This document shows, one piece after another, positions 34,833 to 47,333 of a stretch of DNA of 64,000 bases. The notes under the pieces are model-generated. The model searched no databases, had not been told where the DNA came from, and saw only the letters and a list, made by a program, of their open reading frames with translations. Both the position numbers and the translations under genes were made by a program. The DNA lies in NCBI GenBank assembly GCA_004835665.1, contig RBKR01000022.1, positions 868,001 through 932,000 on the forward strand. Reading direction: 5' to 3'. This DNA comes from Phoma sp. XZ068. Taxonomy: Eukaryota > Ascomycota > Dothideomycetes > Pleosporales > Didymellaceae. Numbering within the stretch: position 1 is the first letter of the stretch; every line of letters begins with the position of its first letter.

Positions 34833-36097
34833 ATGGCGCCCTCTGCCACCCCGTCTGAGCAGGGCTCTGCACGAGTCGGCCCGCACCCCTCGTACATCGA
34901 AATCGCGAAGCCGTACATCCTCCAGTCACGCATTCAGACCTGCCTCACGGCCATCCAGATGTCCGACGCAAAGGAGGACGCCGTGCGCCTGCAAGGCGTG
35001 ACGTGGATCGACGCGGTACGTCGCGCTCTGTCGCTGCCGATCCGGACCTTCAACACAGCGGTCATCTACTACCATAAGTTCCGACTGCTGCACGGCGACA
35101 ACGAGTACAACTGGGCCGACGCGAGCGCAGCTGCGTTATTCACTGCGTGCAAGATTGAAGACACGCTCAAGAAGAGCAGGGAGATTCTGTGCGCAAGCTG
35201 GAATCTGAAAGTTGGACCTGGCGAGGCGCTGAGCAGCGACGATCCGAGGTTCGATGTTCATTCCAAGCAGATCATCGGGCTGGAGAGACTGATGCTGGAG
35301 AGCGCGGGGTTCGATTTCCGAAACAGGTATCCGCAGAAACTCATGGTCAAGCTTGCGAGAGCGTTGAGGTTTGACCAGAATAACGAGGGCAAGACGGCGT
35401 GGAATCTGAGCGTGGATCTGTACAAGACGTTTGCGCCGCTCAAGCAGTCTTCGCCGACCTTGGCGATTGCGTGTTTGGAGCTTGCGGCGCGTTTGCACGA
35501 GAGGGACCCAGAGGCGTTGGTGGATAGAGGTGTATGTCGTTATGCAAAGTGGCGGACAAGTCGAGGGGAGGTTATGGGTATGTTCACTCGTCTCGGACCA
35601 GTCAGTAATCACAAGGCATGCTAACACTTCCAGAAACGCTCCTCGACCTCCTCGACCTCTACACGCACCACCGCTCGTCCACCTCCATCGGCCCGCTCTA
35701 CCCCCTCGAAACATTCATCAACATCCGCATCATCCTCAACACCGAAGCCTCGCGCCTCTCCCTCCCACGCTTCACCCCATACGCCTCCGAGACGCCCTCC
35801 GCCACCACTTCCCCCGCCACACCCGCCGCCGTGAATGGCCTAAGATTCCGCAACGGCGTCGACACCACGAGCCCAAACACCCCCAACACCCCAGGCACCA
35901 TCTCGCCTAGCCAGCCGGACGCCAGCGCGATTGGTGTGAGGGGACAAAACGGGACAGTCCGCTTCATGCTCGACGCGGCGCGTGCCAGGGACGAGCGGTC
36001 CGAGGTGGACAAGTACCACAAAGTCGAGGAAGAGGAATATGAAGTCGAGGTTCCCAACGATAAGGCCGAAGGTGAAGAGAGGAGGAGGGTGCGTTGA
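34833..36097 (+). CDS. CTK2: cyclin, probable CTD-kinase subunit Ctk2
   Basis: The start chosen is the ATG at 34833. The open frame extends 46 codons further upstream without ATG, so a longer N-terminus is possible. A 56-bp intron (35578–35633) gives 402 residues. The cyclin box includes QGVTWIDAVRRALSLPIRTF, AVIYYHKFRLLH and ADASAAALFTACKIEDTLKK, followed by QIIGLERLMLESAGFDF. A second fold ends with YAKWRTSRGEVMETLLDLLD, a spacing that matches fungal CTDK-I beta subunits. The C-terminal third is Ser/Thr/Pro-rich and then acidic. With its kinase partner Ctk1 this cyclin would phosphorylate the RNA polymerase II tail. An assignment to another transcription cyclin cannot be excluded. Confidence 0.8.
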
Positions 36098-37645
36098 GTG
36101 CTACTGGGGTTTCTGAGTCGCTTTGTCGGATGCAGCGTGTGTTGAGGTTTTGCTCAGTGTGCACTCATGAAGTGACGAATAGAAAGACGAGTGTTGGCAG
36201 AAGGTCAGAGCTTGTGGACGTGTCGACGTGGATTCGCGTGGCAAGCGTGACAGACAGACTTCACCCGTGAAGTTTTTCCAGTAGTGCTAGGCATTTTAGG
36301 GGACCCAGCACCGTGTATCTGCCTCTCCCCCCAACACTCGTCAACGTCAACGGACTCGCGAGATACCGCCCTCGAGTCCAGCAGAAGAAAAGAAGGCCAG
36401 TCACTGGAAATTACGCACCGAGGGATCTGAGCCAAATGGGGCAGGCAGAAAAGTCGCTTAGTCGTGATACGATAAGCAGAGAGAGTGTGGACTGCATACT
36501 TGGATTGGATATCGGATATCGTATGTTCCAGTTAAGACTCGCAATGTCTCCTGAGCTCCACTAAGACTCGACGCTCGAGATGTCCAAAAAGTGGGACCAA
36601 ATGCAAAGCCGGTATTTGGGGGATGGTTGATGGGTGGAGTCATTGAGTGTGGTGAACGGTTCGATAGGATGGATGACTTGGAGAGAGGTAGAATTGGAAG
36701 GGATGGGATGTGCGTCAAGTTGATTATGGACTTACGAGCGCTTGAATTGCTGCTGTTGGTAATAGTAGTCGTACTATGAAAAGTCAATAGCGGAAGAGCC
36801 GTCTATGCACTCAAGTACGCTCGCTCTCATTGCCCTTATCGCTCTGATGAATACTAAATTTCGTGATTTCGTAAGCACGTTGTTTGTGTTGTGCTCAGCT
36901 GGGTAGGACTGCGTAGTAGGCCTGGTTTTACGTTTATATTTATATTTATGTTGATATAAGAGGCTAGTGTATCTGACATCGAAGTATTTGGTTTATGAAA
37001 GCGGGGAAGGAGTGGTAGAGCAGACGTATTACGGTAGCTATCTGAGGGAACAGAATTCCTTGTCTTAAAAGTCAAGTTTTCGAGCGTTCGACACCGTCTA
37101 TTTCACACCACATGAAAGGTGGCGAGTGATAAATGCTGGTACTCGGAAAGGTTATTAAGTAGGTAGCTAGGTAGGTAGGTATATGCTATGTCTTCCATGT
37201 GGAATGTTTTGCTAAGGAAAAGTAGTCTATTCAGCCAATGGTGGGGGCGAAGTAAATAGTACTGTACTTCTGGTTCTAGTTTGATAGGTAAGTAGTAACG
37301 TATGTAATATTGTTTCTATTTGAGTCAAGTTCTTAGATATCACAATGGTACATTCATTACATAAAGTATGCTAATGTCTGACTGTTAAAATAAGCTTATA
37401 GAGAAATTGGTTGTGAACGCGCAACATGGCTTGTCATGTACTGCCTGGCCTGCGGGAGGGAGTCGGCGAGACTACGAACACGTGAATGAGCTAACTACGA
37501 GGTGGAGTACTAGGCAGACGTTTCATGGCCGCTCCTTGAAGGGAGTAGAAGTTTGCGCCGCTGGTGGGAGATTCACGTCCAAACTGGAACCTTAGACAGC
37601 GTTGCCAATGCGTGGCTGGTAAGCCGATCCATTACATCCCTCAAC
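36098..37645. other. intergenic region between convergent genes
   Basis: The right half (36800–37400) is AT-rich and includes a short TAGG-type microsatellite near 37157–37182. No supported gene was seen. Confidence 0.45.
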
Positions 37646-39513
37646 TCAACTCTCCTGATCAGATACAGCGGTCGAACCATCCGTCGGATAATCGTCCCCG
37701 GCAAACACAGACGGAGATCGATATGTTGATGCTAAAAGCACCGACTCTGACGATCGTGGAGGAGCCACTTGGAACGCTTCGATTGTGGACCCCGGTATCT
37801 TCCACCCGCCCTCCGGTAAAGCTGTTGGGGAGCTGGTAGGCTGCGATTCAGAGCTCAGTGATGAGGATCTGGATGGCGAGAGACTGTTTTCGGCGGATCG
37901 TGAAGGTGAGGAGAAGCCTGATTGCGAACTCTTTGACGCTGATGGTCTGGTTCCTCCTGCTGCCCATTCAAAAAACGAATTTTTGGGATGGCTTCTAGGC
38001 TTTGGATGCCTCCCGCGTGGCAAGGCGTTTGCCGTGGATTCGACAAGCTTGACATTCTTCGTTCTCGGGTTGCCAGTCTTTGATCCTCCGCTTACGCGTT
38101 GGTGATGCTCTGAGGTCGGCTTGCGCATCTGATTAACTTGATCTTTAAGCCGCGCAGAATAACTTTCCATGAAGGCAACGCCCGGCTGTGGTGCTGCTGG
38201 TGCTGGTGGCGGTTCAGGCATGGGCCACATATGCATTTCGACGCTCCAGTCCGGCTGCACCATGGCTTCCCATACTTGAGGTAGGATGATCTCGCCATTA
38301 GCTACGAGGTCGTAGTGGCCCTGATGAACATGAGGGCCAATGATGTCGACGTGTAGGAACGCCTGCTTGATGAGCTCTTCAATGCCCTGATCGTCTTTTA
38401 GCATAGCACCACTTCAGCGAGGATGCAAGACGCACCTTCCAAGTTTTGCACAAGTGCCAGGGGAACAGGAATTTACGGCCTACTGCGTCCTTGAACTTCA
38501 CAGGTGCACTTCCGCTCTTATGTGCCTGCTCGAGAAGTTCTCTGGGTTCTTCACACAACTTGTCTAAGAGCTCGACGAATGTGGTGTTGTCCTGACCTTT
38601 GAGTTGGTAATCTCCCAGCTTGACCAGCGTGCGTAGTAGGGAGCCAACAGTTCGAATCTCTGTCTCTCTGCTAGATGGGTCTGAGATGAGTGACCGCAGT
38701 TGTGCTGCAGAGAAGGAAGAGAGCGAGAAAAGGGTTGAGTTTGTTGAGATTGGGAGATTCGACATTGGCGCCAGGATATTGCTTATTTCATAACCCTCGA
38801 TACGTGCTTTCGGTGTCGCCATCCCATCAGTCAGGCCGTTGTCCCGCTTCTCTGAGGGACGAGGCTCAGAAGTGGTGTTTTGTTCCACTGGTACTGTTAC
38901 ACGATTTGATATTGCTGTGTCTTGAGTAACTGCAGGAATCTCGTCAGGAGGAGGTTTCGTTGTGGTGGTCGAGCTTGAAGCGTCAGGATCTTTTGCGTCG
39001 CTGACGTGAAGTGAAGGGACACCAGATTTGCCTGCATCTCTAGCCACTGCCATCAGCATCCACCACCCTCATTAGCATTCGAATCACTTACAAAGCAGCA
39101 CACTGCAGCAACAACTGCAACGCAGCAATCTTACTCTGCAGCAAATTCTTCAACTTCTTCATATCCTCAGCCTTAAACATCGCCCACCCAATGGCCCTAA
39201 ACCCATGCCGCAACCCAGTCGACCTCAGACTCCCCAGCCGCTGGTCATACTTCTTGGTGCGATCAAGATACTCCTGGATAGTATCCATAGCCTGCATGAC
39301 AATATGCGCCGCGGAATCAAACGTTGCTCGGGGCACATTCTTGTCGGATCCTAGGCAGTGCACACTCATCAAGGCTTGTTGATACGATCCCAACTCGTCG
39401 ATGGCCGCGCGGTAGTCTTCACCGGCATCGTGGCTTCCGAGGAGAGCGTTGTATAGTTTGTATGTCAGGTTGCCAGCGGCGATGATGTCGCCGACAGAGA
39501 AACCAAAGGACAT
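37646..39513 (-). CDS. protein with fungal ubiquitin-like domain (ULD_2 type)
   Basis: The start is the ATG at 39513–39511. Introns are 39040–39091 and 38387–38435, giving 588 residues. The N-terminus (MSFGFSVGDIIAAGNLTYKL) is the leading helical segment common to many fungal proteins of this group, with EDYRAAIDELGSYQQAL after it. A variable Ser/Thr-rich middle follows. The domain around residues 320–390 contains PVKFKDAVGRKFLFPWHLCK, then, across the second intron, TWKGIEELIKQAFLHVD and a segment ending NGEIILPQVWE. This is the conserved ubiquitin-like domain found in hundreds of fungal proteins of unknown role. The C-terminus is Pro/Ser-rich and disordered. No enzymatic motif is seen. Confidence 0.85.
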
Positions 39514-40028
39514 GTTGGACTTGAGGGATAGGTGTGCATGTTAAGTAGGCTGCGATCTTAGCATTTATGCGGGGTGTGCTCAGCCTCGCATCATCTATAT
39601 GCATGCAGGAGCGCCTGATTACGCACGGAATTGTTGTGGTACCTGGGTGGGGGCGGCTGAGCTTACCACCCAACATCAAGCTTTAATATTCCGTACAGAG
39701 TCGTCACCGTAGTTGTCAGAAGCTATCTACCGGACGCTATGGACATTGAATAACAAGTCTTCTCAAGCCGAACCAGAAGACTTCAAGTCATGTCTGCGTG
39801 GCCATGGAGTGGACAACGGAGAGATTCCATGTCAAAGTGTATTCAGTTCCTTCGTGTTGGAAAAATGCTCGCAACTTACAAAGTGGCAGAGAAACCTACT
39901 GACCAATCACCCGTGTAATTCAAGATCGCTGTGTCTTTACACAAGAATATCTTCCAAGTCGACATATTGACCACAAACCCATCCAGTCCAGTCAATCCCA
40001 CAAATTCCCGGACAACACCAATCTACAC
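39514..40028. other. intergenic region
   Basis: This is the promoter side of the ubiquitin-like-domain gene and the 3' flank of the GMC oxidoreductase gene. No coding feature was seen. Confidence 0.45.
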
Positions 40029-42051
40029 CTACCCACCCTCAGCTTTAATCAAATCCGCAGCCTACACACGTTAGCTTCCTTCCCACATATACACACACAA
40101 TCTACTCACCTTCTCCCCAATCGCATACGCCGTCGTCATAGTATGTGCCCCCGGAATAAGCGGCACAACACTCAAATCCACAACCCTCAACCCCTTCGTC
40201 CCATACACCCTCAATTGCCCATCCACCACGCCCCCCAGCTCCCTCGGCATCATCGCCGCGGTGCCAACTTGATGCGCGTTGCTGGCGAACAACTTGTTCT
40301 GCTTGATCAGCCAGTCCTCGACGTCCTTGTCGGATGGGAGGGTGGGGCCGGGATCGAGTTCTACAGGGCCGAGGGGCGCGAGGGCAGGGGATGTGGCGAA
40401 GTGGTGGCGGAGGTATTGTTGCATGCGGACGTGGAGTTTGAGGTCGATGGGGTTGCTGAGGAGACGGTAGTCGACGAGTGGTGGACCGAAGGGGTCGGTG
40501 GCGTTGAGGCGGATGGAGCCGCGGGAGAAGGGCTTGAGGAGGATTGCGGTGCCGCGGGGGGAGCCTTGGAAGAGGTGTTCGAGGATGGCGGAGGTGTTCG
40601 ATAGGAAGGAGTCGTAGAGGATTGATTTTTGGGCTGCGTAGCCAGCGATGAGTTCGGGAGGTGTGTTGGCTGGGAGATAGTCGGTGGGTGCTTGTGCTGC
40701 TATCTCTTGGGCTAAGGATGCTGTTAGATTGCCTACAAATGAAGGGCCTGGAAGGAAGATGCCACTGCAGACGACGTAGGCTGCATATGGGCCGGTGTTG
40801 TTTGCTTTGTATTCAGCAATGGCTTCATTCCTGAAGGTCGTGTTTGTGGTGATCTGTGCAGGATTTGGCCAAATGTCCTTGGTGAAGTTGAACAGACTCA
40901 TGGTGAAGGAATGGTCTTGCAAATTCCACCCAACACCGGGCAGGTCCACGACAACCTCCACATCAGCGTCTTGCAAGACATTTTTCGGTCCAATACCTGA
41001 TAGTTGCAAGATCTGTGGTGTTCGAGTGGCGGCTGCAGAGAGAATGATTTCTTTTCGAGCTCTGACGATAAACGTCGTATTGCCAGACCTTGGTTGCACA
41101 ACTACGCTGACGGCTTTCTGCAGGCCATCTGCGTCCTCGAGGTTTACATTGATGACTCTGTGCTCAGTAATAAGGTGATAGTTTGGTCTGGGTGGTACGT
41201 CGAGCCAGTGACCAATGCCTGCAAAGCTGCGATTGTATGCTGCATCCGGGTTCATTGCAATCGGTACCCAAAAGACGCCATGGGCGTTTCCATTGGCATG
41301 TTCTTTCTGGACTTGAACGCCTTCCTTCTCCGACCAACCCTTCCACTGAATCTGTTGTCCTGGGTACTGGTAGGGCGGAAATGCTGCATGAATCGGTGTC
41401 GAGTTACCCCACGCTTCCAGATCGTAAGTCATTCCGAACGCCTTCATCTCATCTGTAGGTTCATGAAACGTTGAGCTTCTCTTGAAGTAGGGGAAGATGC
41501 CATCCCAGTCCCATCCTTCATTCCCTGCAAACTTGGCCCAGTTGTCGTAATCATGCTTGCTGCCGCGGTTGTGAAGTTGCCCGTTGACAGCACTGGCACC
41601 ACCGACAACCCGACCATTGATCACAGGGAATGTGCGGTTGTTGACATTGGGTTGCGGTATTGATGTGATGTTGTAGAGAAACTCTGACGCAGGAACATTC
41701 CACGGTGGCATGAAGGAGTCATCGAGTGCGAGGGAGCCATACTCGATCATCAATACAGTCTCTACAATTTGAAAAACAATCAATCAGCTGCGCGACTGCA
41801 ATGCCGTGTAACCCAGCCTTACTGGTGCTGTCTTCGCTAAGCCGATCGGCTACTGTTGTGCCTGCTGTACCTGCGCCCACTGGAGCTTATCAGTACGAAG
41901 TAGACATCAGGTGGGCATACTCACCGACAATGTAGTCGTAATCCTGGTCAAGATCTGTGATATCCCGCTTTACAGTTGCAGCCCTCCATCGTGTAGGAGA
42001 ACCATTGGCAGTGGCCAGAAGCGCCAGAACACAGAGCTGCTGCGCGAACAT
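40029..42051 (-). CDS. secreted GMC-family FAD oxidoreductase
   Basis: The start is the ATG at 42051–42049. Introns are 41880–41924, 41762–41822 and 40062–40109. The last exon adds only AADLIKAEGG, and the total is 622 residues. A signal peptide (MFAQQLCVLALLATANG) precedes the FAD-binding fold YDYIVVGAGTAGTTVADRL. The GMC signature blocks are GRVVGGASAVNGQLHNRG and LSAAATRTPQILQLSGIGP. The catalytic His lies in NAHQVGTAAMM and the paired residue in PGAHTMTTAYAIGEKAADL. Several N-x-S/T sites fit secretion. The family includes glucose, aryl-alcohol and choline oxidases and dehydrogenases; the substrate cannot be read from sequence alone. No partner gene is adjacent. Confidence 0.9.
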
Positions 42052-42808
42052 TTTCAGGTTTAATTATCATCTGGCTCTAGACAGCGTCTCCAACCTTATG
42101 TACCTTCCATACTATCCGGTTATCAGGCGACAAATATACAGTTCTCCTGTTATGAGGCGGGGTTACATGGATGTTTGTAGCGACAGGGCACGTCATTGGC
42201 CAATGCAACCTTCCTTGGTGTTCATACAGAACGGTCGGAACAATGCTGTAGCGAGCGCAGATTGTATTTAGCTTGACGATGATGATACAAGATGGGTTCA
42301 GCGAATTAGACTTGTAATCACTGTCAAGATTAGGTAGACTCGCAGTCTTCGGAGGAATTGAGCATGCGAGCGACATGCTGGCAAGAGTTACATCGTTGCT
42401 GTTTCGTGCCATGAGTGATCGTGAATCGTGATCGTAAGTTGGTGTTGCACATCTGTTAAGCACAACGTGTGACTGCGAAGTTGACCTGGCGCGTAGAGGT
42501 GTAAGGGTCAAGGGACTAGTTAGTGGGAGGGTTGTCAGTCATGCTGAGCAACACAGGTAGTATGCAAGCAACTCGCCTGCTAAAGGGTTCTGCTCAGGCT
42601 GACTGTACCAGTGCCTATATTGCCTCAAACATCAAAATGTGTTGTGAACAATCCACGGGAGTCTTCGTTTCGTTCTCGAGTGCCAGTAATATTGTTGCAT
42701 TTCATTAGGGTATCGTACTGGGGGACAGCGATAGCTGAGCCGTGAAACACATCAAATCGTAAAGATTGGGTATCATGTTGCCTTACCATTTGCTTAGGCT
42801 AGGCTGAC
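42052..42808. other. intergenic region
   Basis: This is the promoter side of the GMC oxidoreductase gene and the 3' flank of the Fta1-like gene. Nothing recognisable was seen. Confidence 0.45.
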
Positions 42809-43966
42809 TTATTGCAAGTCGTCCATCTCGTCATCTGCCTCTTTGCTCTTTGCCTGTGTCCGCTTCTTGTTACCATTCGTCGCAGCTACACTGCTGACCG
42901 CCCGCTTCCTCCTGCTCGTGTTTGAGCTCGAAGTCGACGATGGCGTCCCATCCCGGAGGCTCGTGGTGAGATCATCGGGCAAAAATTTCCCGCTGCCGGC
43001 AGCTTCTCGGATGAGTGACGTAAGGAATTCCTCCACAGCCAGCTGGCCTGCGCTGGCATCCTGCGAAGCCCCACCCTCGTCTGAGAAAGAAGTTTCGGCA
43101 AGAGTATCCGGCGCGGCGAGCTTCAGGCGCTCTGTACCCAGGTGGAAACTGTTACATGATATGCGTGATATGTGTACCTTGGGGAGGGATATGTCGAGGG
43201 CGAGGTGCTTGGCGAGGTAGCTGGATATAGCTGCTGTGAAGGGTCTGTCGCGCGCGTGCTTGCCTCGAGTGACGAAGCCAGGGACGTCGGCCGCGGCTAT
43301 TATGATGTCTATGTGTTTGAGAAGGGATGTCGTGTTGGGGAAGGCGAGCTGCACGCTGAGCTGACGGACGACGTCCTGTATTGACTGTGTAGAGGTGCTC
43401 GCCGACAGATGTTTGAAGTAGGTCTCCACGCTCCCTGTGATGAATGTCGACGACAGTCTTAATGGGGTGACGTGTGCATCGAATGCTGTTCGAAGGTACT
43501 GCAGGAACACCTCTCGAACGGGTCCCGGCATCTTCACTAGCAGTAACGGCAGCGATGAGAAGCCCGGTGGGGCAGTAGTGTTGGAGGCATCTCGCAAAAG
43601 GAGAGCATTGTACGACTGCTTCTCATACTCGAGGCTCACTTCGATACCCCGCACTTCTGTAGGTGGTGGTAGCTGTGAGGCTTCTGGGTCGTGCAATTGG
43701 CGATGGTGGTCAATCCACGCATCTTCGTCGCCAACTAGTTCCCAGCTACATTCTTCCAGTGGCCCTAATTTCGCCGTGTCTTCTGCGCTGGCGAAGTCGA
43801 CCTGCACACCGCGCACATTGTCGCCCTTCAGCTGTTCCTTGAGCCGCTTGGCGTGGGTTCGAAGCGCGCGGTCGGCGAGCAGAGGGGCGTCGCCATGGTG
43901 GAGCGGCGACAGGCGGAAGAGACTGTACGTGCGGTTGTAGAGAGGGTACGGGGGGATGTCGTCCAT
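42809..43966 (-). CDS. fta1: kinetochore protein Fta1 (CENP-L homolog)
   Basis: A single-exon frame of 385 residues starts at 43966–43964. The N-terminus (MDDIPPYPLYNRTYSLFRLS) followed by PLHHGDAPLLADRALRTHAK is the opening pattern of fungal Sim4-complex subunit Fta1. The middle contains alternating strands and helices (FSSLPLLLVKMPGPVREVFL, FITGSVETYFKHLSA) consistent with the CENP-L fold. The C-terminus is Ser-rich, basic (SRRKRAVSS, KKRTQAKSK) and then acidic. In other fungi this subunit sits in the inner kinetochore, paired with the CENP-N homolog. It shares a 356-bp upstream region with Hsp88. Confidence 0.82.
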   Translation of the reverse strand: MDDIPPYPLYNRTYSLFRLSPLHHGDAPLLADRALRTHAKRLKEQLKGDNVRGVQVDFASAEDTAKLGPLEECSWELVGDEDAWIDHHRQLHDPEASQLPPPTEVRGIEVSLEYEKQSYNALLLRDASNTTAPPGFSSLPLLLVKMPGPVREVFLQYLRTAFDAHVTPLRLSSTFITGSVETYFKHLSASTSTQSIQDVVRQLSVQLAFPNTTSLLKHIDIIIAAADVPGFVTRGKHARDRPFTAAISSYLAKHLALDISLPKVHISRISCNSFHLGTERLKLAAPDTLAETSFSDEGGASQDASAGQLAVEEFLTSLIREAAGSGKFLPDDLTTSLRDGTPSSTSSSNTSRRKRAVSSVAATNGNKKRTQAKSKEADDEMDDLQ

Positions 43967-44322
43967 GGTGCTGTCATCGGCACCCGCGAGGATGACAGCG
44001 CACTAACAGTGAAGGCGGTGCATGTTTGGCGGGAGACGCGTCCGCGCTCGCGTTCCTGCCCCTGGTCGGTGGTGACGGAAGGCGCGGTGGGTCGGTGGCC
44101 CGAGCGCCGCCCACCACAAGTTTCTGTTAGCGGGGCAAATCGTAGGTTCTCAGATGTTCGTTTTGCTTCTACGAAGAGCCAGCCCTGCAAACTCGCTCCA
44201 ACTATACAAGGCACTTTCGCTGTAGTTGCGGTCTCGACGACTTTACACGAAACTCCCTTTTTTCCCACCCCCATTTGATACCCCCTTCCCCAGTCACCGA
44301 TACCCCGCGAACTTGTGTAAAC
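43967..44322. promoter_or_regulatory. shared upstream region of fta1 and Hsp88
   Basis: These 356 bp separate two divergent starts. Heat-shock control of the Hsp88 side is expected from the family. I looked for tandem GAA/TTC modules and found scattered TTC and GAA triplets, but no array I would call. Confidence 0.4.
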
Positions 44323-46806
44323 ATGTCTGTTGTGGGCATTGATATGGGTACGCTCAACAGCGTCATTGCTGTTGCGCGTAACCGTGGTGTCGATGTGGTG
44401 AGTACCCATGCGAGCCTGCTGCATTAGGCTGTCCAAACCACACACGCATATACTGACTCCCAGCCAGATCGCAAACGAAGTCTCCAACCGCGCGACACCG
44501 TGAGTGCTCTCACCGCCCCCGCCAAAAGTCTGCGCCCAACATTCTTGCTAACATATTCGCAGGTCGCTGGTTGGCTTTGGACCCAAGAGCAGATACATCG
44601 GCGAGGCCGCAAAGAACCAGGAAATCTCCAACCTCAAGAACACCGTCTCGTCATTCGTCCGCCTCGCCGGCCGCACCCTCAACGACCCTGATGTCCAGGT
44701 CGAGCAGGAGTTTGTCTCGGCGCCTCTGGTCGACATCAACGGCCAGGTCGGTGCTGAGGTCAACTACCTGGGCAAGAAGGAGCAGTTCACTGCCACCCAG
44801 ATCACAGCCATGTACCTGACCCGCATGCGCGCAACCGCCTCCACAGAGCTCAAGCTCCCCGTCAACGACGTCGTCTTGTCCTGCCCTGTCTGGTACACCG
44901 ACTCCCAGCGCCGTGCTCTCCTCGACGCTGCCCAGATCGCCGGCCTCAACTGCCTGAGGTTGATCAACGACAACACCGCCGTCGCCCTTGGCTACGGTAT
45001 CACAAAGCTCGACCTCCCCACCGCAGAGGAGAAGCCCAAGCGCGTCTGCTTCGTCAACATTGGCCACAGCAACTACACAGCGACCGTTGTCGAGTTCAAG
45101 AAGGGTGAGCTCGCAGTCAAGTCGAGCGCATGGGACCGCCACTTCGGTGGTCGCTACATCGACAAGGCTCTTGTCGAGCACTTCGCCAAGGAGTTCGACG
45201 CCAAGTACAAGATCAACGTCATGGAGAACGGCAAGGCCCGTTTCCGTCTGGCCGCTGGTGTTGAGAAGCTGAAGAAGGTTCTTTCTGCCAACAACATGGC
45301 ACCCATCAACGTTGAGTCCATCATGAACGATGTCGACGTTCGTGGTATGCTCAAGCGTGAGGAGCTCGAGGAGCTCATCAAGCCTCTTCTTGAGCGTGCC
45401 ACTGCTCCTATCGAGCAGGCGCTCGCTGAGGCCAAGCTCACACCCGACGACATTGATCACATCGAGCTCGTTGGTGGCTGCACACGTGTTCCCTCCCTCA
45501 AGGCTGCGATTCAGGAGTACTTCGGCGGCAGGACCCTTTCCTTCACACTCAACGCCGACGAGGCCGTCGCCCGTGGCTGCGCTTTCAGCTGCGCTATCCT
45601 CTCACCCGTCTTCCGCGTCCGCGACTTCTCCATCCACGACATGGTCAACTACCCCATCGAGTTCACCTGGGAGAAGTCTGAGGACATTCCCGACGAGGAC
45701 ACCAACCTCACAGTCTTCAACAAGGGCAACGTCATGCCTTCCACAAAGATTTTGACCTTCTACCGAAAGAACGCTTTCGACCTGGAGGCCAAGTACGCCA
45801 AGCCTGAGCAGCTGCCCGGCAAGGCCAACCCCTGGATCGGTCGTTTCTCCGTCAAGGGTGTCAAGGAGGACCCCAAGGGTGACTTCATGATCTGCAAGCT
45901 CAAGGCCCGCCTGAACATTCACGGTGTGCTGAACGTCGAGTCTGGATACTACGTCGAGGAGGTCGAGGTCGAGGAGCCCATTCCCGAGCCCGAGGGCGAG
46001 AAGAAGGAGGGTGATGTACGTGTTCCAGCTTTCCCCACTGATTTTAACGGCAACGAGCAATCCAGCAACGAGCCTGCGGCCAAACGGCACAAGCCCAGCA
46101 CTGAATCTGTACCTCTGCGTCCTGTTTCTGCGACTATCGAACATGAGCTAACGAATAATTCGCAGATGGACGTTGACAAGGAGAAGGAGCCCCCGAAGAT
46201 GCGCAAGGTCAAGAAGCAGCAGAGGAAGGGCGATCTCCCTCTGTCGGCAGGCACAGCTTCTCTTGACGAGGCTACCAGGAACCTGCAGGCCGAGCGCGAG
46301 AACGCCATGATCATGGAGGACAAGCTCGTCCAGGACACCGAGAACGAGAAGAACAACCTTGAGAGCATGATCTACGAGCTCAAGGACAAGATCATCGACC
46401 AGTATGCCGACTTCGCCAGCGATGACGAGAAGTCGAGACTCACTGCCAAGCTCGAGCAGATTGAGGTAAGCCCGATAATGACATTCCTACGCAAGCTAAG
46501 GTGCTAACTTCTGTCTAGGACTGGCTGTACGAAGATGGCGAGGACGCTTCCAAGGCGCAATACGTTTCCAAGAAGGAGGACATCCGCTCGATTGCCGGAC
46601 CCATCATCCAGCGCTACAACGACAAGCTCCAGGAGGAGGAGTCGAAAAAGCGTGAGAAGTGGGAGAAGGAGGCCGCCGCCAAGCAGGCTGAGATCGAGCG
46701 CCAGAAGCGTGAGGCTGAGTCCAAGAATGCGCCTCAGACAGAGGAGAAGGATACCGAGATGACAGACGCTGAGACTACCAAGCCTGACTCCGTCGAGGAG
46801 TCGTAA
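44323..46806 (+). CDS. hsp88: Hsp88 / Sse1-type Hsp110 chaperone
   Basis: Hsp110 proteins act in the cytosol as nucleotide-exchange factors for Hsp70 and as holdases. The start is the ATG at 44323. Introns are 44398–44467, 44500–44562, 46016–46165 and 46466–46518, giving 715 residues. The N-terminal ATPase domain begins MSVVGIDMGTLNSVIAVARN and includes SCPVWYTDSQRRALLDAAQI, INDNTAVALGYG, FVNIGHSNYTA and ELVGGCTRVPS. The divergent substrate domain ends with RKVKKQQRKGDLPL, then a Glu/Lys-rich helical tail. The third intron is 150 bp, divisible by three and free of stops, so its retention would insert 50 residues; family comparison argues it is normally removed. Confidence 0.95.
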
Positions 46807-47333
46807 ATGCTAAAAGCCTGAATGAGACATGACCGGGATTGTGTAAAAGCATTTTGGGCGCGATATGGAACGGGCACCTGGGTTATGATCATGGTAATGC
46901 GATGCGATATTTATGATAGACCGAGATATAGATGAATGAGGACGATGTTCAAATTACAGCCGGGTGGCTATGTTTGTTTGTGTTATGATGTACTGACAAT
47001 TCCAAGTAAGTCAAACCTTGCGGCTATGGAGAGTTTTCCGGTTCACAAATGATGAAATGGGTCCATGATGCGATCATTTCACGTACTGCAATATGCTAGC
47101 AGCAATACTTTGGCATTTGAGTCAATTCACGATCCTGGGATTGAGACATGCAAGTATCAGGATATTGTTGAGTGGGCACCTAATCAGAACTATGGGATAA
47201 GTATACAAAGCCGCCTAGCCAGGCAGCAAGATTACAACAAAAACCGAAATCATTGGGAAACACGTGCCCCCATTAAGAGAGCGTTCCAACACCGATACAG
47301 TACCATCCTGTAACGCCAGGCACACCCAACACC
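46807..47333. other. intergenic region at the left border of the PKS locus
   Basis: This stretch lies between the 3' ends of Hsp88 and the polyketide synthase gene. It marks the change from housekeeping genes to the secondary-metabolite locus. No coding region is supported. Confidence 0.5.

Noticed and set aside
38645..38665. TTCGAATC resembling a tRNA T-loop
   Set aside because: It lies inside a coding exon of the ubiquitin-like-domain gene, and no acceptor or anticodon stems could be built around it.
44651..46144. Antisense frames opposite Hsp88
   Set aside because: Same cause as at EF-2: a biased, conserved sense exon.
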